Positions 46,383 to 57,010 of a stretch of 64,000 nucleotides of DNA are shown piece after piece. Below the pieces are notes generated by a model that was given only the letters and a program-made list of their open reading frames with translations, searched no databases and had not been told where the DNA came from. The position numbers were made by a program, and so were the translations under genes. Position 1 is the stretch's first letter. Every line of letters begins with the position of its first letter. This DNA is from Gallionella sp. (GTDB taxonomy: Bacteria > Pseudomonadota > Gammaproteobacteria > Burkholderiales > Gallionellaceae): positions 62,001 to 126,000 of the forward strand of contig JAQTLM010000004.1 in assembly GCA_028714895.1 (NCBI GenBank), in the 5' to 3' direction.

Positions 46383-47906
46383 CTACATAATCTCCTGCAT
46401 CCCCGGCTGATACATCTTGACGTTGTCCCGCCCATTTTTCTTGGCATGGTACATGGCGATGTCGGCGCTTTTGACCAGCAGTTTTTCGTCGGCGCCATGC
46501 TCGGGATAGACCGCAACGCCGATGCTCGATGAAATATTCAGGGTGTGGCCGGCCAGTTCAAAGGGCTGGACGAGAGCATGGCGTATTTTCTCGCCGACTA
46601 TGCCGGCATCCTGTTCCGCTTCGATGACCGGCAACAGCACGACAAATTCGTCGCCGCCGATCCGCGCAGCGGTGTCCGACGCGCGCAGGCAATCCTGGAT
46701 GCGTTGCGCGGCTTCCTTCAGCAGGAGATCGCCCACCGCGTGGCCATAGGTATCGTTGATCGGCTTGAACTTGTCCAGATCGAGAAACATCAGCGCCAAA
46801 TGATTTTGATCCCGTTTGGCGGCGGCAAGCGCCTGTTGCAGACGGTCGCTGAACAGCGCACGGTTGGGCAGGTGGGTGAGCCCATCGTATTGGGCCATGT
46901 GGCGCATGTGTTCCTCGATATCCTTGCGCTCGGTGATGTCGGTGGAAATGCCGCACAAGGCATAGATGCTGCCATCCTCATGCCGCAGCGGGAGCTTGAC
47001 CGACAGATAGACCGCCGTCAGCCCGGTGAGGATGTTGGGGCTGGTCTCTTCGGTCTGGATCGTCTCCCCGCCCTGCAATACGCGGAGATCATCCTCGCGC
47101 CGGCCGGATGCGGTGTCGGCATCGAAGAACTTGCAATCGTCATAGCCCACGATTTCTTCCATCGGCGCATCAAACAGCTCGCGCAGCAGGCGGTTGGCGA
47201 ACAGGTAGCGCCCCTGGGTATCCTTCACGTAGATATAGGCGCTGACGTTCTCCAGAATATCGGAGAGCAGCTTCTCGCTCTCTCTGAGCGCCTGATCGGC
47301 ACGGCTCCGCTCGAGCGCAATTTCAGCCAGGTTGGCCGACTGTTCGATCAGGTGAATGTCGGCATCGGTCGGCTTGCGCGCTTCACGGAGATAAATGGCG
47401 AGCGTGCCGAGCACCTTGCCGGAAGCGGAACGGATGGGCTCCGACCAGCATGCCCTCAACGCGGCCTGGCGCGAGAGTTCCTGATAGGGCGCCCAGTAAG
47501 GATGGGCCTGGATATCTTCGACGATGACGCGCTGGCCGGTGAAGGCGGCGGTGCCGCAGGAGCCGGCGCCGATGCCGATTTCAATCCCGTCAAGCGCCGC
47601 GTTGAAGAAATCGGGCAGGCTGGGAACGGCGCCGGTCAGGAGGTGTTTGCCCTCGCTGTCGAGCAGCGAGATACCGCAAAGCATGGCGGGGTTTTCCTGC
47701 TCCACACCCCGCACGATGGCCTCCAGAATGGTGACAAGCGGTGCACCGTGCGCCAGCAGTTCAAGGACATGGTTGCGGGATTGTTCGCGCTGTTCGGAAT
47801 GTTCGCGGTCGGACGCGTCACGCGCAAGCCTGCGGTTGATGCGGATGATATAGAAGGCGGCGGCGATGATGCCGCCCAGCAGCAAGACAAACGCTGCATT
47901 CAGCAT
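46383..47906 (-). CDS. Membrane diguanylate cyclase with GAF and PAS sensor domains
   Basis: A 507-residue protein with one N-terminal transmembrane helix (about 3-23). A GAF domain follows (about 45-205; SCGTAAFTGQRVIVEDIQAHPYW and LGTLAIYLREARKPT are typical). A PAS domain with PAC tail comes next (about 210-325, ending GISTDITERKDIEEH), then a GGDEF domain (about 335-500). The active site is intact (RIGGDEFVVLLPV), as is FLDLDKFKPINDTYGHAVGD, so c-di-GMP synthesis is expected. No RxxD inhibitory site is evident before GGDEF. GGGAGG before the ATG at 47906 fixes the start over a TTG at 47930. Confidence 0.92.
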   Translation of the reverse strand: MLNAAFVLLLGGIIAAAFYIIRINRRLARDASDREHSEQREQSRNHVLELLAHGAPLVTILEAIVRGVEQENPAMLCGISLLDSEGKHLLTGAVPSLPDFFNAALDGIEIGIGAGSCGTAAFTGQRVIVEDIQAHPYWAPYQELSRQAALRACWSEPIRSASGKVLGTLAIYLREARKPTDADIHLIEQSANLAEIALERSRADQALRESEKLLSDILENVSAYIYVKDTQGRYLFANRLLRELFDAPMEEIVGYDDCKFFDADTASGRREDDLRVLQGGETIQTEETSPNILTGLTAVYLSVKLPLRHEDGSIYALCGISTDITERKDIEEHMRHMAQYDGLTHLPNRALFSDRLQQALAAAKRDQNHLALMFLDLDKFKPINDTYGHAVGDLLLKEAAQRIQDCLRASDTAARIGGDEFVVLLPVIEAEQDAGIVGEKIRHALVQPFELAGHTLNISSSIGVAVYPEHGADEKLLVKSADIAMYHAKKNGRDNVKMYQPGMQEIM

Positions 47907-47991
47907 GCCTGCCTCCCGTTTGAACAACAACCCAAAGGGGTTCTAAGTCTGCGTAAGATGAGTTGAATACATACCACTAACACGCCACCCC

Positions 47992-48372
47992 TTAATTGCT
48001 CTCCAGCACCACGAATGCGACGATGAAATCGCGCTCGTCGCTGATCGAAAGATGGTGGCCGTTGATGCCTAACTGGGCAAGATGGATGCGCAAGGTCTCG
48101 TCGAACTGCAACATCGGCTTGCCGAGCCCGTCGTGCGTGACGCCGATGCGCTGGAAGGCGACGGGATGGCGCATGCCGCTGCCGACCGCCTTGGCGAACG
48201 CCTCCTTGGCGGCGAAGCGCTTCGCCAGAAAGCGCGCCGGGTCGGTATGTGTCCGGAATTCCGGCAACTCGCTTTTGCTCAACAGCCGTTCGGCAAAGCG
48301 CTCGCCGTAACGCGCCCACAGCGCCTTGATGCGGGTGTATTCGACGATGTCGGTGCCGATGCCGTGAATCAT
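47992..48372 (-). CDS. acpS: Holo-[acyl-carrier-protein] synthase
   Basis: Transfers phosphopantetheine from CoA to ACP. The 126-residue protein has [14 protein letters not shown] with the Mg-binding Asp8, [20 protein letters not shown] and [15 protein letters not shown]. It overlaps pdxJ by 4 bp, as in other proteobacteria, and ends the lepA-lepB-rnc-era-recO-pdxJ-acpS run. Confidence 0.95.
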   Translation of the reverse strand: MIHGIGTDIVEYTRIKALWARYGERFAERLLSKSELPEFRTHTDPARFLAKRFAAKEAFAKAVGSGMRHPVAFQRIGVTHDGLGKPMLQFDETLRIHLAQLGINGHHLSISDERDFIVAFVVLESN

Positions 48373-49088
48373 GCCTGAACCAGCAACGCCTTCATTTTCC
48401 GCACCGCCGCGTCCAGCCCGATGAACAGCGATTCGGAGATGATGGCGTGGCCGATGTTGAGTTCGATGATATTGGGAATCGCGACGATGGGTTGCACGTT
48501 GTGGTAATGCAGTCCATGCCCGGCATTCACCTGCAAACCTTGCGCATGGGCGTGTTCCGCTGCGACACGGATACGTTCCAGTTCATGCTGATGCTCCGGC
48601 ACGCTGTCCGCCTCGGCATATTTTCCGGTATGCAATTCCACCACAGGCGCACCGATGCGCCGCGCCGCATCGATCTGTTTTTGGTCGGGGTCGATGAACA
48701 GCGATACGCGAATGCCTGCCGCCGTGCAACGCTCGCAGGCCGATTTGACGGCATCGAAATAGCGCACCACGTCCAGCCCGCCTTCGGTGGTCAGTTCCTC
48801 GCGGCGTTCCGGCACCAGGCACAAGTCATGCGGCTTGATGCGCAGCGCGTTCGCGATCATCTCTTCGGTGACGGCGCACTCGAGATTCATGCGCGTTTGC
48901 AGCATGTCGCGCAGAATTTCGACATCGCGATCCTGGATATGGCGGCGGTCTTCGCGCAGGTGCAGCGTGATCGCATCGGCACCGGCTTCCTCGCAGATCA
49001 GCGCGGCGCGCACCACGTTGGGATAGCATACTCCGCGCACCTGGCGCAAAGTGGCGACATGGTCGATGTTCAGTCCGAGTTTAGTCAT
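48369..49088 (-). CDS. pdxJ: Pyridoxine 5'-phosphate synthase
   Basis: Condenses 1-deoxyxylulose-5-phosphate and aminoacetone-3-phosphate to pyridoxine phosphate, the vitamin B6 ring-closing step. The 239-residue TIM barrel shows [59 protein letters not shown] and [14 protein letters not shown]. It overlaps recO and acpS by ATGA at both ends, so the block is translationally coupled. Confidence 0.97.
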   Translation of the reverse strand: MTKLGLNIDHVATLRQVRGVCYPNVVRAALICEEAGADAITLHLREDRRHIQDRDVEILRDMLQTRMNLECAVTEEMIANALRIKPHDLCLVPERREELTTEGGLDVVRYFDAVKSACERCTAAGIRVSLFIDPDQKQIDAARRIGAPVVELHTGKYAEADSVPEHQHELERIRVAAEHAHAQGLQVNAGHGLHYHNVQPIVAIPNIIELNIGHAIISESLFIGLDAAVRKMKALLVQA

Positions 49089-49813
49089 AATTTTTGCAAG
49101 TCCTTGATCAGTTCGCGCGTGTGCAAAATTTTGCCGCCGAGAAGGTGGTTCAGCAGCATGCGCATCAGTTGCTTGCTCTGCTGCGCGGTGACCGGGTCGG
49201 CATAGTCGTCTGCCGCCATGTCGAGCAGGGTCTTGCCCAGCACCGGCAATCCGGCTTGCGTGTCGCCGTCATCCAACACGGCTCCGCGCTCCACGGCATA
49301 ACGATAGCAGACTTCCGGCCGGATCGCCTTATCGCTGCCTGCCTCGCGTTCCAGCGCCAGCGCGTAGCCCAGTTCCTGCAGCAGGTGTTTCTCAAAGCAG
49401 CGCAGCGTGGCGGCGTGATCGGTCTCGTGTGCCAAGCGGTGCAAGGTGGCGCGGTAATAATCGAACAGTTGCTCATGCGGATCGTCACGCGCCAGCAGGT
49501 TGAGTAGCAGTTCGTTGAGATAAAAACCACACATCAACGCCGTACCTTGCAGGTAAGGCTGCCCGCCCTGCCATTCCGCGCTATGCAGGGTGCGCACTTC
49601 GCCCTTGCCGAACCAACTCAATTGCAGCGGCTGGAAATTCATCAGCACCCCGCGCAAGCTGGACTTGGGGCGCCGCGCACCACGCGCCACGATTGCCAGC
49701 CGCCCATGTTGGCGGCTAAAGACATCGAGAATCAAACTGGTTTCGCGAAACGGGTAGCTGTGCAGCACAAAGGCCGGTTCGTCCTGCTGCTTATTTCGGC
49801 TGGCTGCGGTCAT
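49085..49813 (-). CDS. recO: DNA repair protein RecO
   Basis: Recombination mediator that helps load RecA on SSB-coated DNA. The 242-residue protein has the N-terminal OB fold ([38 protein letters not shown]) and the helical C-terminal domain ([40 protein letters not shown]). Zinc-finger cysteines are not obvious, as usual for this subgroup. It overlaps era and pdxJ by 4 bp each. Confidence 0.94.
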   Translation of the reverse strand: MTAASRNKQQDEPAFVLHSYPFRETSLILDVFSRQHGRLAIVARGARRPKSSLRGVLMNFQPLQLSWFGKGEVRTLHSAEWQGGQPYLQGTALMCGFYLNELLLNLLARDDPHEQLFDYYRATLHRLAHETDHAATLRCFEKHLLQELGYALALEREAGSDKAIRPEVCYRYAVERGAVLDDGDTQAGLPVLGKTLLDMAADDYADPVTAQQSKQLMRMLLNHLLGGKILHTRELIKDLQKL

Positions 49814-50742
49814 TCGTAACCCAGTGAGCGCAACACGCGTGCGTCATCCGCCCAGCCGCTGCGGACTTTGACGAATACTTCGAGGAACACCTTGCCGTCG
49901 AACAGCTTTTCCATGTCGAGCCGCGCCTGCGTGGCGATCTCTTTCAGCTTCTCGCCTTTCTTGCCGATCAGCATCGCCTTGTGCGCTTCCTTGTCCACCA
50001 GGATTGCAGCGCTAATGCGGCGCAGCTTGCCTTCCAGTTTGAATTGCTCGATCACCACGCTGACCGAATACGGCAGCTCTTCTCCGGTGAAACGGAATAC
50101 CTTTTCGCGCAGCATTTCCGCAGCCAGAAACTTTTCGCTGCGGTCGGTGATGTCGTCTGCGTCGTAGATCAATTCGCCTGCCGGCAGATGGCGGCGCAAG
50201 GCTTCGCGCAACTCGTCGATCTTGCTGCCCAGCTTGGCACTGACCGGCACGATGGCGGCAAATTTGAAATCGGCCGCGACGCGCTCGGCGAATGCGAACA
50301 ATTGGCCTTTGTCCGCCACTTCGTCGATCTTGTTGATCACCAGCAATACCGGGCGATTGTCCGGCAGCAGCTTGAGCACTTCCTGGTCGCGCTCGTCATA
50401 GCGCAGCGCTTCCAGCACGAATACCACGACCTGCACGTCGCGCAGGCTGCTGGTCACGACGCGGTTCATGCCGCGGTTCAGCGCGTTCAGATGCTTGGTC
50501 TGGAATCCGGGGGTATCGACGAATACGAATTGCGCGTGCTCGTCGGTGAATATGCCGTGAATGCGGTGGCGCGTAGTCTGCGCCTTGCGCGAAGTGATGC
50601 TGATCTTTTGCCCGATCAGGTGGTTGAGCAGCGTGGACTTGCCCACGTTGGGCCGCCCGACGATAGCGATGTAGCCGCTACGAAATGATTCAGGCGGGCT
50701 ATCCGCATCGTGGGTGCTCGCAAAGTCTTGTTGTTCTGTCAT
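49810..50742 (-). CDS. era: GTPase Era
   Basis: Essential Ras-like GTPase for 16S rRNA/30S maturation. The 310-residue protein has G1 [12 protein letters not shown], the effector region [18 protein letters not shown]3 DTPGFQ, G4 NKID and a C-terminal KH domain ([23 protein letters not shown]). The frame is open to 50850, but the ATG at 50742 overlaps the rnc stop (ATGA) and gives a normal N-terminus with a short polar extension. Confidence 0.97.
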   Translation of the reverse strand: MTEQQDFASTHDADSPPESFRSGYIAIVGRPNVGKSTLLNHLIGQKISITSRKAQTTRHRIHGIFTDEHAQFVFVDTPGFQTKHLNALNRGMNRVVTSSLRDVQVVVFVLEALRYDERDQEVLKLLPDNRPVLLVINKIDEVADKGQLFAFAERVAADFKFAAIVPVSAKLGSKIDELREALRRHLPAGELIYDADDITDRSEKFLAAEMLREKVFRFTGEELPYSVSVVIEQFKLEGKLRRISAAILVDKEAHKAMLIGKKGEKLKEIATQARLDMEKLFDGKVFLEVFVKVRSGWADDARVLRSLGYE

Positions 50743-51422
50743 GATGTCTTTGTCAATTGTTGATAAGCGGCTTGTGCCGCCTGTTGTTCGGCATTGCGGC
50801 GGCTGCTGCCCTCGCCGCGCGTGGATATTTTCAATGACGGAATAACGCATTCCACCTGGAAAGATTGAGCATGCGCTTCGCCTTGTGTGGCAACAATACT
50901 GTAGGCCGGCAAGGGAATGCGCTTGCCTTGCAGATACTCCTGCAACAGGGTTTTGGCGTCCTTGCCCAATGTTTGCACGTCGACTTGCGCAAGATAGGGC
51001 ACCAGCAAATTCAGCACGACTCTTTCGGCATCGGCAAAGCCGCTATCCAGCAAAACCGCACCAAACAAGGCTTCCATCGCATCGGCCAGGATAGAAGGGC
51101 GACGGAAACCGCCGCTCTTGCGTTCGCCTTCGCCCAGCTTTAAATAATCGCCCAGATCGAGCTGCTGCGCGAGTATCGCAAGCGTTTCTTCCTTGACCAG
51201 ATTGGACCGCAACCTGGATAGCTCACCTTCGCTCAACTGCGGGTAGGCAGCATAAAGATATTTTGCGACGATGCAGCCCAACACGCTGTCACCCAGGAAT
51301 TCCAGGCGTTCGTTGTGCTCCGGCGCGTAGCTGCGGTGGGTCAATGCGCGCTGCAGCAATTGGGGCTGCGCAAAAACATACCCCAGTTGTTTGCACAGCG
51401 TGCTGCTCTGTTTATTTGGCAC
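50739..51422 (-). CDS. rnc: Ribonuclease III
   Basis: Cleaves double-stranded RNA in rRNA and mRNA processing. The 227-residue protein has the signature [16 protein letters not shown] with catalytic acidic residues, the second acidic cluster in [17 protein letters not shown], and a C-terminal dsRNA-binding domain ending [21 protein letters not shown]. The start is GTG at 51422, overlapping the end of the DUF4845 gene by 11 bp. Farther upstream the frame is only the shadow of that gene. It is coupled to era. Confidence 0.95.
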   Translation of the reverse strand: MPNKQSSTLCKQLGYVFAQPQLLQRALTHRSYAPEHNERLEFLGDSVLGCIVAKYLYAAYPQLSEGELSRLRSNLVKEETLAILAQQLDLGDYLKLGEGERKSGGFRRPSILADAMEALFGAVLLDSGFADAERVVLNLLVPYLAQVDVQTLGKDAKTLLQEYLQGKRIPLPAYSIVATQGEAHAQSFQVECVIPSLKISTRGEGSSRRNAEQQAAQAAYQQLTKTS

Positions 51423-51783
51423 TGGTCGGATTAAATTCCAAGTACAGGCTGATGTTGCCCACCAGCGGCACCTTGATGGCATAGCTCGCGCTCAACACCA
51501 GTCTTCCGCCATTGCTGGCGATCTCGATATCCTCCACATTGACCGCAGTGATGCTGTCAATCGTAGCGCGCTTGCTGAAGGACATGCGGATGTCGCGTGG
51601 ACTGGCTTTCTGCATTTCCGGGTCATTGGCTATCACGGTGAATAAGTTGCCAATTTTTGCATCCTGCATGTACGCCGGGATGAGTTTCAACCCGGTGGTG
51701 ATGGCAAGCACCAGGATAACCGCCCCGAAAATAAACCCGGAAAAACCCAATCCACGTTGTTTTGCTGGCATTGCCTTGTTCAT
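51412..51783 (-). CDS. DUF4845 membrane protein
   Basis: A 123-residue protein with a basic N-terminus, one transmembrane helix (about 12-33, GFSGFIFGAVILVLAITTGLKLIPAYM) and a small periplasmic domain. The pattern AYMQDAKIGNLFTVIANDPE with VEDIEIASNGGRLVLSASY fits DUF4845, regularly found between lepB and rnc in betaproteobacteria. GGGGAGAG before the ATG at 51783 sets the start. Function unknown. The location suggests a link to secretion or envelope homeostasis. Confidence 0.88.
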   Translation of the reverse strand: MNKAMPAKQRGLGFSGFIFGAVILVLAITTGLKLIPAYMQDAKIGNLFTVIANDPEMQKASPRDIRMSFSKRATIDSITAVNVEDIEIASNGGRLVLSASYAIKVPLVGNISLYLEFNPTSAK

Positions 51784-51799
51784 TTTGCTCTCCCCCACA

Positions 51800-52603
51800 T
51801 CAGTTAATAGACAGGCCAATCCGCTTCAGATCTGAAAAATTCATCCAGATGAAAAACGCCTTGCCGACGATCTGGTTGTCCGGCACGAACCCCCAATAAC
51901 GGCTATCGCGGCTGTTGTCGCGATTGTCGCCCAACATGAAGTAATGCCCGTCGGGCACCTTGCAACGCACCATTTCATTGTCATAGCTGCAATTCTCGCG
52001 GCCCTTGAATTCGGCCACCGAACCCAGATGCAGTGTCGGCGCCTCCGGATTCACCAGCACCGCATGCTGGCGTTCGCCCAATATTTCGAGGTGTTTTTCA
52101 GTATGCACAAAGTTCAAGCCAGTCTCGACATAATTATAATCGCCATCCGCCTGTTGCGCTTGCTCGATCCCGTTGATCCATAACCGCTTATTGCGGTATT
52201 CGACGATATCGCCGGGAAGCCCGACCACACGCTTGATATAGTCCAGCGACGGATTTTCCGGATAGTGGAACACCATTACGTCGCCGCGCTGCGGGTCGTT
52301 GAGTTGCACCAGTTTTTTGCTGACGATGGGCAGGCGGATACCGTAGGTGAATTTATTCACCAGAATGAAGTCGCCCACTTGCAGGGTAGGAATCATCGAG
52401 CCGGAAGGAATTTTGAACGGTTCGACCAGAAAGGAACGGATGAAAAACACGATCAGGATGACCGGAAAGAAGCTCTTGGCATATTCCACCCACCACGGCT
52501 CGGCAACCCCGCTGCCGCGCTTGGACGCCAGAGCGAAACGGTCCAGCAGCCATATCCCGCCGGTGACCAGCAGCAATACAAACAAAATCAGTGCGAAATC
52601 CAT
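51800..52603 (-). CDS. lepB: Signal peptidase I
   Basis: Membrane serine protease that removes Sec signal peptides. The 267-residue protein has two N-terminal transmembrane segments, the catalytic Ser in IPSGSMIPTLQVGDFILVNKF (about residue 77) and the catalytic Lys in LDYIKRVVGLPGD. HYFMLGDNRDNSRDSRYWGFVP is the third conserved box. It lies 9 bp from lepA in the classical lepA-lepB operon. Confidence 0.97.
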   Translation of the reverse strand: MDFALILFVLLLVTGGIWLLDRFALASKRGSGVAEPWWVEYAKSFFPVILIVFFIRSFLVEPFKIPSGSMIPTLQVGDFILVNKFTYGIRLPIVSKKLVQLNDPQRGDVMVFHYPENPSLDYIKRVVGLPGDIVEYRNKRLWINGIEQAQQADGDYNYVETGLNFVHTEKHLEILGERQHAVLVNPEAPTLHLGSVAEFKGRENCSYDNEMVRCKVPDGHYFMLGDNRDNSRDSRYWGFVPDNQIVGKAFFIWMNFSDLKRIGLSIN

Positions 52604-52612
52604 CGTTATTTC

Positions 52613-54403
52613 CTAATTATCTACGCGCAAAATCGCCAGAAAGGCTTCCTGTGGAATCTCCACATTGCCCACTTGCTTCATGCGTTTCTTGCCGGCCTTC
52701 TGTTTTTCCAGCAGTTTTTTCTTGCGTGAAATATCGCCGCCGTAGCATTTGGCCAGCACGTTCTTGCGCATCGCCTTGACGTTCTCGCGCGCGATGATGT
52801 TCGAGCCGATGGTCGCCTGGATCGCCACGTCGTACATCTGGCGCGGGATCAATTCACGCATCTTGGCCGCCACCTCGCGCCCGCGGTACTGGCTGTTGGC
52901 ACGATGCACGATCACCGCCAGCGCGTCCACTTTCTCGCCGTTGATCAGCATGTCCACCTTGACCACGTCCGCCGCGCGATATTCCTTGAACTCGTAGTCC
53001 ATCGACGCATAGCCGCGCGACACCGATTTCAGTTTATCAAAGAAATCCAGCACGATTTCCGCCATCGGCATTTCGTACACCAGCATCACCTGCTTGCCGT
53101 GGTAGCTGATGTTGATCTGCGCGCCGCGCTTCTGGGTACACAGCGTGATGACCGAACCGACATATTCGTTCGGCATGTATAAATTTACGGTCACGATCGG
53201 CTCGCGGATTTCCTCGATTTTTGACGGGTCGGGCATTTTGGACGGGTTGTCCACCGTCAGTATTGTGCCGTCGCGCTGCACCACCTGGTAAATCACCGTC
53301 GGTGCGGTGGTGATCAAGTCCATATCGAACTCGCGCTCCAGCCGCTCCTGCACGATTTCCATATGCAGCAGCCCGAGAAAGCCGCAGCGGAAGCCGAAAC
53401 CCAGCGCCTGCGACACTTCCGGTTCGTAGCGCAACGCGGCGTCGTTTAGTTTGAGCTTTTCCAGCGAATCGCGCAGCGCTTCATATTGGTTGGATTCCAC
53501 CGGGAACAGCCCGGCAAACACCTGCGGCTGCACTTCCTTGAAGCCCGGCAACGCCTGCTGCGCGGGTCTGGCCTGATGGGTAATGGTATCGCCCACTTTG
53601 GCCGCTTTCAGTTCCTTGATGCCGGCGATCACGAAACCCACCTGCCCCGCGCTCAGGCTTTCACGAGGTTTCGACTTGGGCGTGAACACGCCGATGTGTT
53701 CAGTCAACTGCTGCGCGCCAGTGGCCATCAGCAGGATTTTTTCCTTGGGTTTGAGCGTACCGTTCATCACCCGCACCAGCATCACCACGCCGACGTAGTT
53801 GTCGAACCAGGAGTCGATGATCAGCGCCTGTAACGGTGCGTTCGGATCGCCTTTGGGCGCAGGTACTTTGGCAATCAATGCTTCCACCACATCCTGCACG
53901 CCCTCGCCGGTCTTGGCGGAACAGCGCACGGCATCATGCGCATCGATGCCGATCACTTCCTCGATTTCCTCGATAGCGTTGTCCGGATTGGCGGACGGCA
54001 GGTCGATCTTGTTCAGCACCGGCACCACTTCAACACCCAGATCCAACGCGGTGTAGCAGTTCGCCACGGTCTGCGCTTCCACGCCCTGCGAGGCATCCAC
54101 CACCAGCAGCGCGCCTTCGCAGGCGGATAGCGAACGCGACACCTCGTAGGAAAAATCCACATGTCCCGGCGTGTCGATCAGGTTGAGGTTGTACACCTGT
54201 CCGTCGCGCGCCTTGTAGCTCAGCGCGGCGGTCTGCGCCTTGATGGTGATGCCGCGCTCGCGCTCCAGATCCATGGAGTCGAGCACCTGTGCTTCCATTT
54301 CGCGATCGGATAATCCGCCGCATAGTTGAATGATGCGGTCTGCCAGCGTGGATTTGCCGTGATCGATATGGGCGATGATGGAGAAATTACGGATTAACTG
54401 CAT
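52613..54403 (-). CDS. lepA: Elongation factor 4 (back-translocating GTPase LepA)
   Basis: A ribosome-associated GTPase of 596 residues. It has G1 HIDHGKST, switch [10 protein letters not shown]3 [16 protein letters not shown] and G4 NKIDLP. The EF-4-specific C-terminal domain is present ([26 protein letters not shown], [21 protein letters not shown], ending [14 protein letters not shown]). Length and order match the family. It is transcribed ahead of lepB, with a terminator hairpin separating it from degP. Confidence 0.97.
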   Translation of the reverse strand: MQLIRNFSIIAHIDHGKSTLADRIIQLCGGLSDREMEAQVLDSMDLERERGITIKAQTAALSYKARDGQVYNLNLIDTPGHVDFSYEVSRSLSACEGALLVVDASQGVEAQTVANCYTALDLGVEVVPVLNKIDLPSANPDNAIEEIEEVIGIDAHDAVRCSAKTGEGVQDVVEALIAKVPAPKGDPNAPLQALIIDSWFDNYVGVVMLVRVMNGTLKPKEKILLMATGAQQLTEHIGVFTPKSKPRESLSAGQVGFVIAGIKELKAAKVGDTITHQARPAQQALPGFKEVQPQVFAGLFPVESNQYEALRDSLEKLKLNDAALRYEPEVSQALGFGFRCGFLGLLHMEIVQERLEREFDMDLITTAPTVIYQVVQRDGTILTVDNPSKMPDPSKIEEIREPIVTVNLYMPNEYVGSVITLCTQKRGAQINISYHGKQVMLVYEMPMAEIVLDFFDKLKSVSRGYASMDYEFKEYRAADVVKVDMLINGEKVDALAVIVHRANSQYRGREVAAKMRELIPRQMYDVAIQATIGSNIIARENVKAMRKNVLAKCYGGDISRKKKLLEKQKAGKKRMKQVGNVEIPQEAFLAILRVDN

Positions 54404-54414
54404 GAGGACCTAAT

Positions 54415-54468
54415 AAAAACGCCTAAACCGGCTGATTCGCAAAGCGCGAATTCTAGCCGATTTAGGCG
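54415..54468 (-). terminator. Intrinsic terminator after degP
   Basis: Read on the minus strand, the arm 54468-54455 (CGCCTAAATCGGCT) pairs with 54433-54420, and inner bases (GAATTCGCG / CGCGAATC-like) extend the stem. GTTTTTATTA follows directly at 54420-54411. A GC-rich stem with a T-run 18 bases after the degP stop is the normal form of a Rho-independent terminator. It separates the sigma-E block from lepA. Confidence 0.75.
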
Positions 54469-54486
54469 GGGCACGCAGGACTGTAA

Positions 54487-55881
54487 TTACTTCTCGTCGA
54501 GCCTGATCGCCACATACGAGGCGGCATCGTCGCGCCGCACCAGCAATGCGACATTGCGCCCCTTGCCAACCTGCTTGAGAATTTCGTTGAACTGCTTCAA
54601 CGAGCGGATCGGTATATTGCCGATTGCCAGCAGCACATCGCCGTGTTGCAACCCGGCGGCGCGTGCAGCCTGGCCATTGACCTCTTCCACCAGCAGCCCG
54701 CCGCTGATTTGCAGTTCCTGCAACTGCTCCTTACCCAGTTCGCTGACCGCAATACCCAGGCGTGAAATGGCTTCGGCCACATCGTCGGCCAGTTTCTTCG
54801 CGGCGCGCGCCAGCTTGCCGTCCTCCGGCATCTCCGCGATTTCTACGGTAACCTGCCTGGATCCGCCCTTGCGCCACAACTCGACCGCCACCTTGCTGCC
54901 GGGTTTGGTCGCCGCGACCATGCGCGGCAAATCGCTGGAACTGTTCACCGGCTTGCCGTCGAATTTGAGAATCACATCGCTAGCCTCAATGCCCGCCTTA
55001 TCTGCCGGGCCATTCTTTTCCACGCTGCTGATCAGCGCACCGACCAGTTTGCTCAGGCCGAACGATTCGGCCAGTTCGCGCGTCAGCTCCTGGATCGTCA
55101 CCCCGATGCGCCCGCGCGTCACCTTGCCGCTGGTGCGCAATTGCTCGGTCACTTGTGTCGCCACATCGATCGGTATCGCAAAAGACAAGCCCATCGAGCC
55201 GCCGGAGCGGGTATAGATTTGCGAGTTGATGCCGACCACTTCGCCGTTCATGTTAAACAACGGCCCGCCGGAGTTGCCGGGATTGATCGCCACATCGGTC
55301 TGGATGAATGGTACGAAATTATCCTGCGGCAGAGAGCGTCCCTTGGCGCTGACGATGCCCGCCGTCACGCTGCTATCGAAGCCGAACGGCGAACCGATGG
55401 CGACCACCCATTCGCCCACTTTCAGTTTGTTCGGATCACCCACGGTAATTTTCGGCAGACCGGTCGCTTCGATTTTCAGCAAGGCCACATCGGTACGCTT
55501 GTCCGCACCGATGACCTTGGCGCGAAACTCGCGCTTGTCGGTCAGGCGCACGGTAATCTTTTCGGCGCTGTCCACCACATGCGCATTGGTCATGATGTAG
55601 CCGTCCGCACTGATGATAAAACCCGAGCCCAATGATTGCGATTCCTGCTCGCGCGGCATTTGCGGGGCAAAGCGGCGGAAAAATTCGTAGAAGGGATCGC
55701 CCTCGGGAAGATTGGGCAATCCATGTGCATTGCGGATAATTTGCGTGGTGCTGATATTGACCACCGCAGGGCCTTGCTTTTCCACCAGTTCGGTAAAGTC
55801 CGGCAACTCCTTGGCATAAGCCGATCCACCAAAAACAATCCCCGCAGCAAGCACAAAAAAACCCACCAATTTTTTTAGCAT
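54487..55881 (-). CDS. degP: Periplasmic serine protease, DegP/MucD type
   Basis: HtrA-family chaperone/protease that degrades misfolded envelope proteins. The 464-residue protein has a signal peptide (ending SAYA), the trypsin-like domain with the catalytic triad in TNAHVVDSA (His), KRTDVALLKI (Asp) and NPGNSGGPLF (Ser), and two PDZ domains (about 265-350 and 375-460). The linker contains AKKLADDVAEAISRLG. TAAGGAG precedes the ATG. It is the last gene of the rpoE-rseA-rseB-degP block, as in MucD loci, and a candidate sigma-E promoter lies upstream (55936-55963). Confidence 0.95.
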   Translation of the reverse strand: MLKKLVGFFVLAAGIVFGGSAYAKELPDFTELVEKQGPAVVNISTTQIIRNAHGLPNLPEGDPFYEFFRRFAPQMPREQESQSLGSGFIISADGYIMTNAHVVDSAEKITVRLTDKREFRAKVIGADKRTDVALLKIEATGLPKITVGDPNKLKVGEWVVAIGSPFGFDSSVTAGIVSAKGRSLPQDNFVPFIQTDVAINPGNSGGPLFNMNGEVVGINSQIYTRSGGSMGLSFAIPIDVATQVTEQLRTSGKVTRGRIGVTIQELTRELAESFGLSKLVGALISSVEKNGPADKAGIEASDVILKFDGKPVNSSSDLPRMVAATKPGSKVAVELWRKGGSRQVTVEIAEMPEDGKLARAAKKLADDVAEAISRLGIAVSELGKEQLQELQISGGLLVEEVNGQAARAAGLQHGDVLLAIGNIPIRSLKQFNEILKQVGKGRNVALLVRRDDAASYVAIRLDEK

Positions 55882-55935
55882 AAATTCTCCTTATATTAAA
55901 AAAATTAAAAACATCCAGTCTGCAAATCGTATGAA

Positions 55936-55963
55936 TGCGATTGGGGTCAGCCAAAAAAGTTCA
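55936..55963 (-). promoter_or_regulatory. Candidate sigma-E promoter upstream of degP
   Basis: On the minus strand TGAACTT (55963-55957), a 16-base spacer and TCGCA (55940-55936) resemble the sigma-E consensus GGAACTT-N16-TCnnA with one mismatch in the -35. It is about 55 bp before the degP ATG, in an AT-rich 145-bp gap after rseB. It would give degP an extra stress-inducible start besides read-through from rpoE. Confidence 0.45.
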
Positions 55964-56026
55964 GGCCCCTTGGAAACCAACCTATTCGCCTTCGTGCCAC
56001 GGCACGATGCATCTCCAGCAACATGG

Positions 56027-57007
56027 TCACTTGCCGTTATAGCGTACCGAATCGAGCACCTGCATCACCATGCGCGGCGGGACTTCGCCGACCGCGGTAA
56101 TCAAATGCTTATCCAACACCTTGTGATACAAATTCACCGCGCCGCGGCTGGATAATCCATCCACATCGTCTTCGTCCCCGTCGGCAGGTTCGATGAATAT
56201 GGAAATCGCGCTCAACCCGTCAGAAAACACTATTTGTGTCACGGGAGCATGTTTGCCGCGCATCGGCCGCTGGATCTCCCTGGTTTTTTTGAAGCCTGCC
56301 GGCAGCGCATCCACCACCCAACCGCTATTTATGACCGTACCGCCCATGGCTGTTTCCGGCGATACGGGTAATCCCGCGCCGTGTCCCGCGAAATCCTTCG
56401 CACCAACCCAGGAGCGATCAATGTTTCCGCCGATTTGCAATTGGGTGAAGGCATATTGTTCGATCACCTGTTTTTTGTCGCCCAGCACGGCGGCCTTCAA
56501 TAACAAACCCGAATCGGTGTGCGCCCAAATCTTGTAGGCATAACGCAGGCCATCCTTGGGCTGGAACATGATGACCTGCGTGGGGTATCCGGCCACGCGC
56601 TCCATCCCGGCTTCCTTGATCAGATAATTCGAACTCAGCGCGGACAACTGCTCGGGCAGCAAGGATGGAAACCTGCCATGCACTTGCTGACTGTCCACTT
56701 GCACCATCTTGTGATTGATGTAGCACCAGATTTGCCCGTGATGGCGAATGATTTCGCGCTTGGGTCCATCCAGGCTCTCCAGCTTTTCATACTCGCTATC
56801 CGGCTCGACAACGTGGATGATGCGTGAAGTCTCGACGTGGTTGTCATACTGGTAAACGAATACCCCGCTGTAATCGGTCTGATGGGCTGCAAAAGCGACC
56901 GTCTTGAGCCAATCGAGACTGATCTGCCGCTCTCCTGCATAGGTGTTGGCAGCAACCAGCAGCAGCCCGCAAAGCGCAACGCACACCCTCATCGTTATCT
57001 TTCCCAT
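56027..57007 (-). CDS. rseB: Sigma-E regulatory protein RseB/MucB
   Basis: Periplasmic protein that binds RseA and blocks its proteolysis until envelope stress (mislocalised lipoproteins or LPS) releases it. The 326-residue protein has a signal peptide ending NTYA and the two-domain MucB/RseB pattern: TDYSGVFVYQYDNHVETSRIIHVVE, RSLDGPKREIIRH-like, AYKIWAHTDSGLLLKA, and C-terminal TQIVFSDGLSAISIFIE and GEVPPRMVMQVLDSV. It begins 3 bp after rseA. A start at 56992 (MRVCVALCG) is also possible. Confidence 0.93.
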   Translation of the reverse strand: MGKITMRVCVALCGLLLVAANTYAGERQISLDWLKTVAFAAHQTDYSGVFVYQYDNHVETSRIIHVVEPDSEYEKLESLDGPKREIIRHHGQIWCYINHKMVQVDSQQVHGRFPSLLPEQLSALSSNYLIKEAGMERVAGYPTQVIMFQPKDGLRYAYKIWAHTDSGLLLKAAVLGDKKQVIEQYAFTQLQIGGNIDRSWVGAKDFAGHGAGLPVSPETAMGGTVINSGWVVDALPAGFKKTREIQRPMRGKHAPVTQIVFSDGLSAISIFIEPADGDEDDVDGLSSRGAVNLYHKVLDKHLITAVGEVPPRMVMQVLDSVRYNGK

Positions 57008-57010
57008 GTA

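Noticed and set aside
46545..47966. 473-codon open frame antisense to the GGDEF gene
   Set aside because: Shadow frame; all recognisable domains are on the minus strand.
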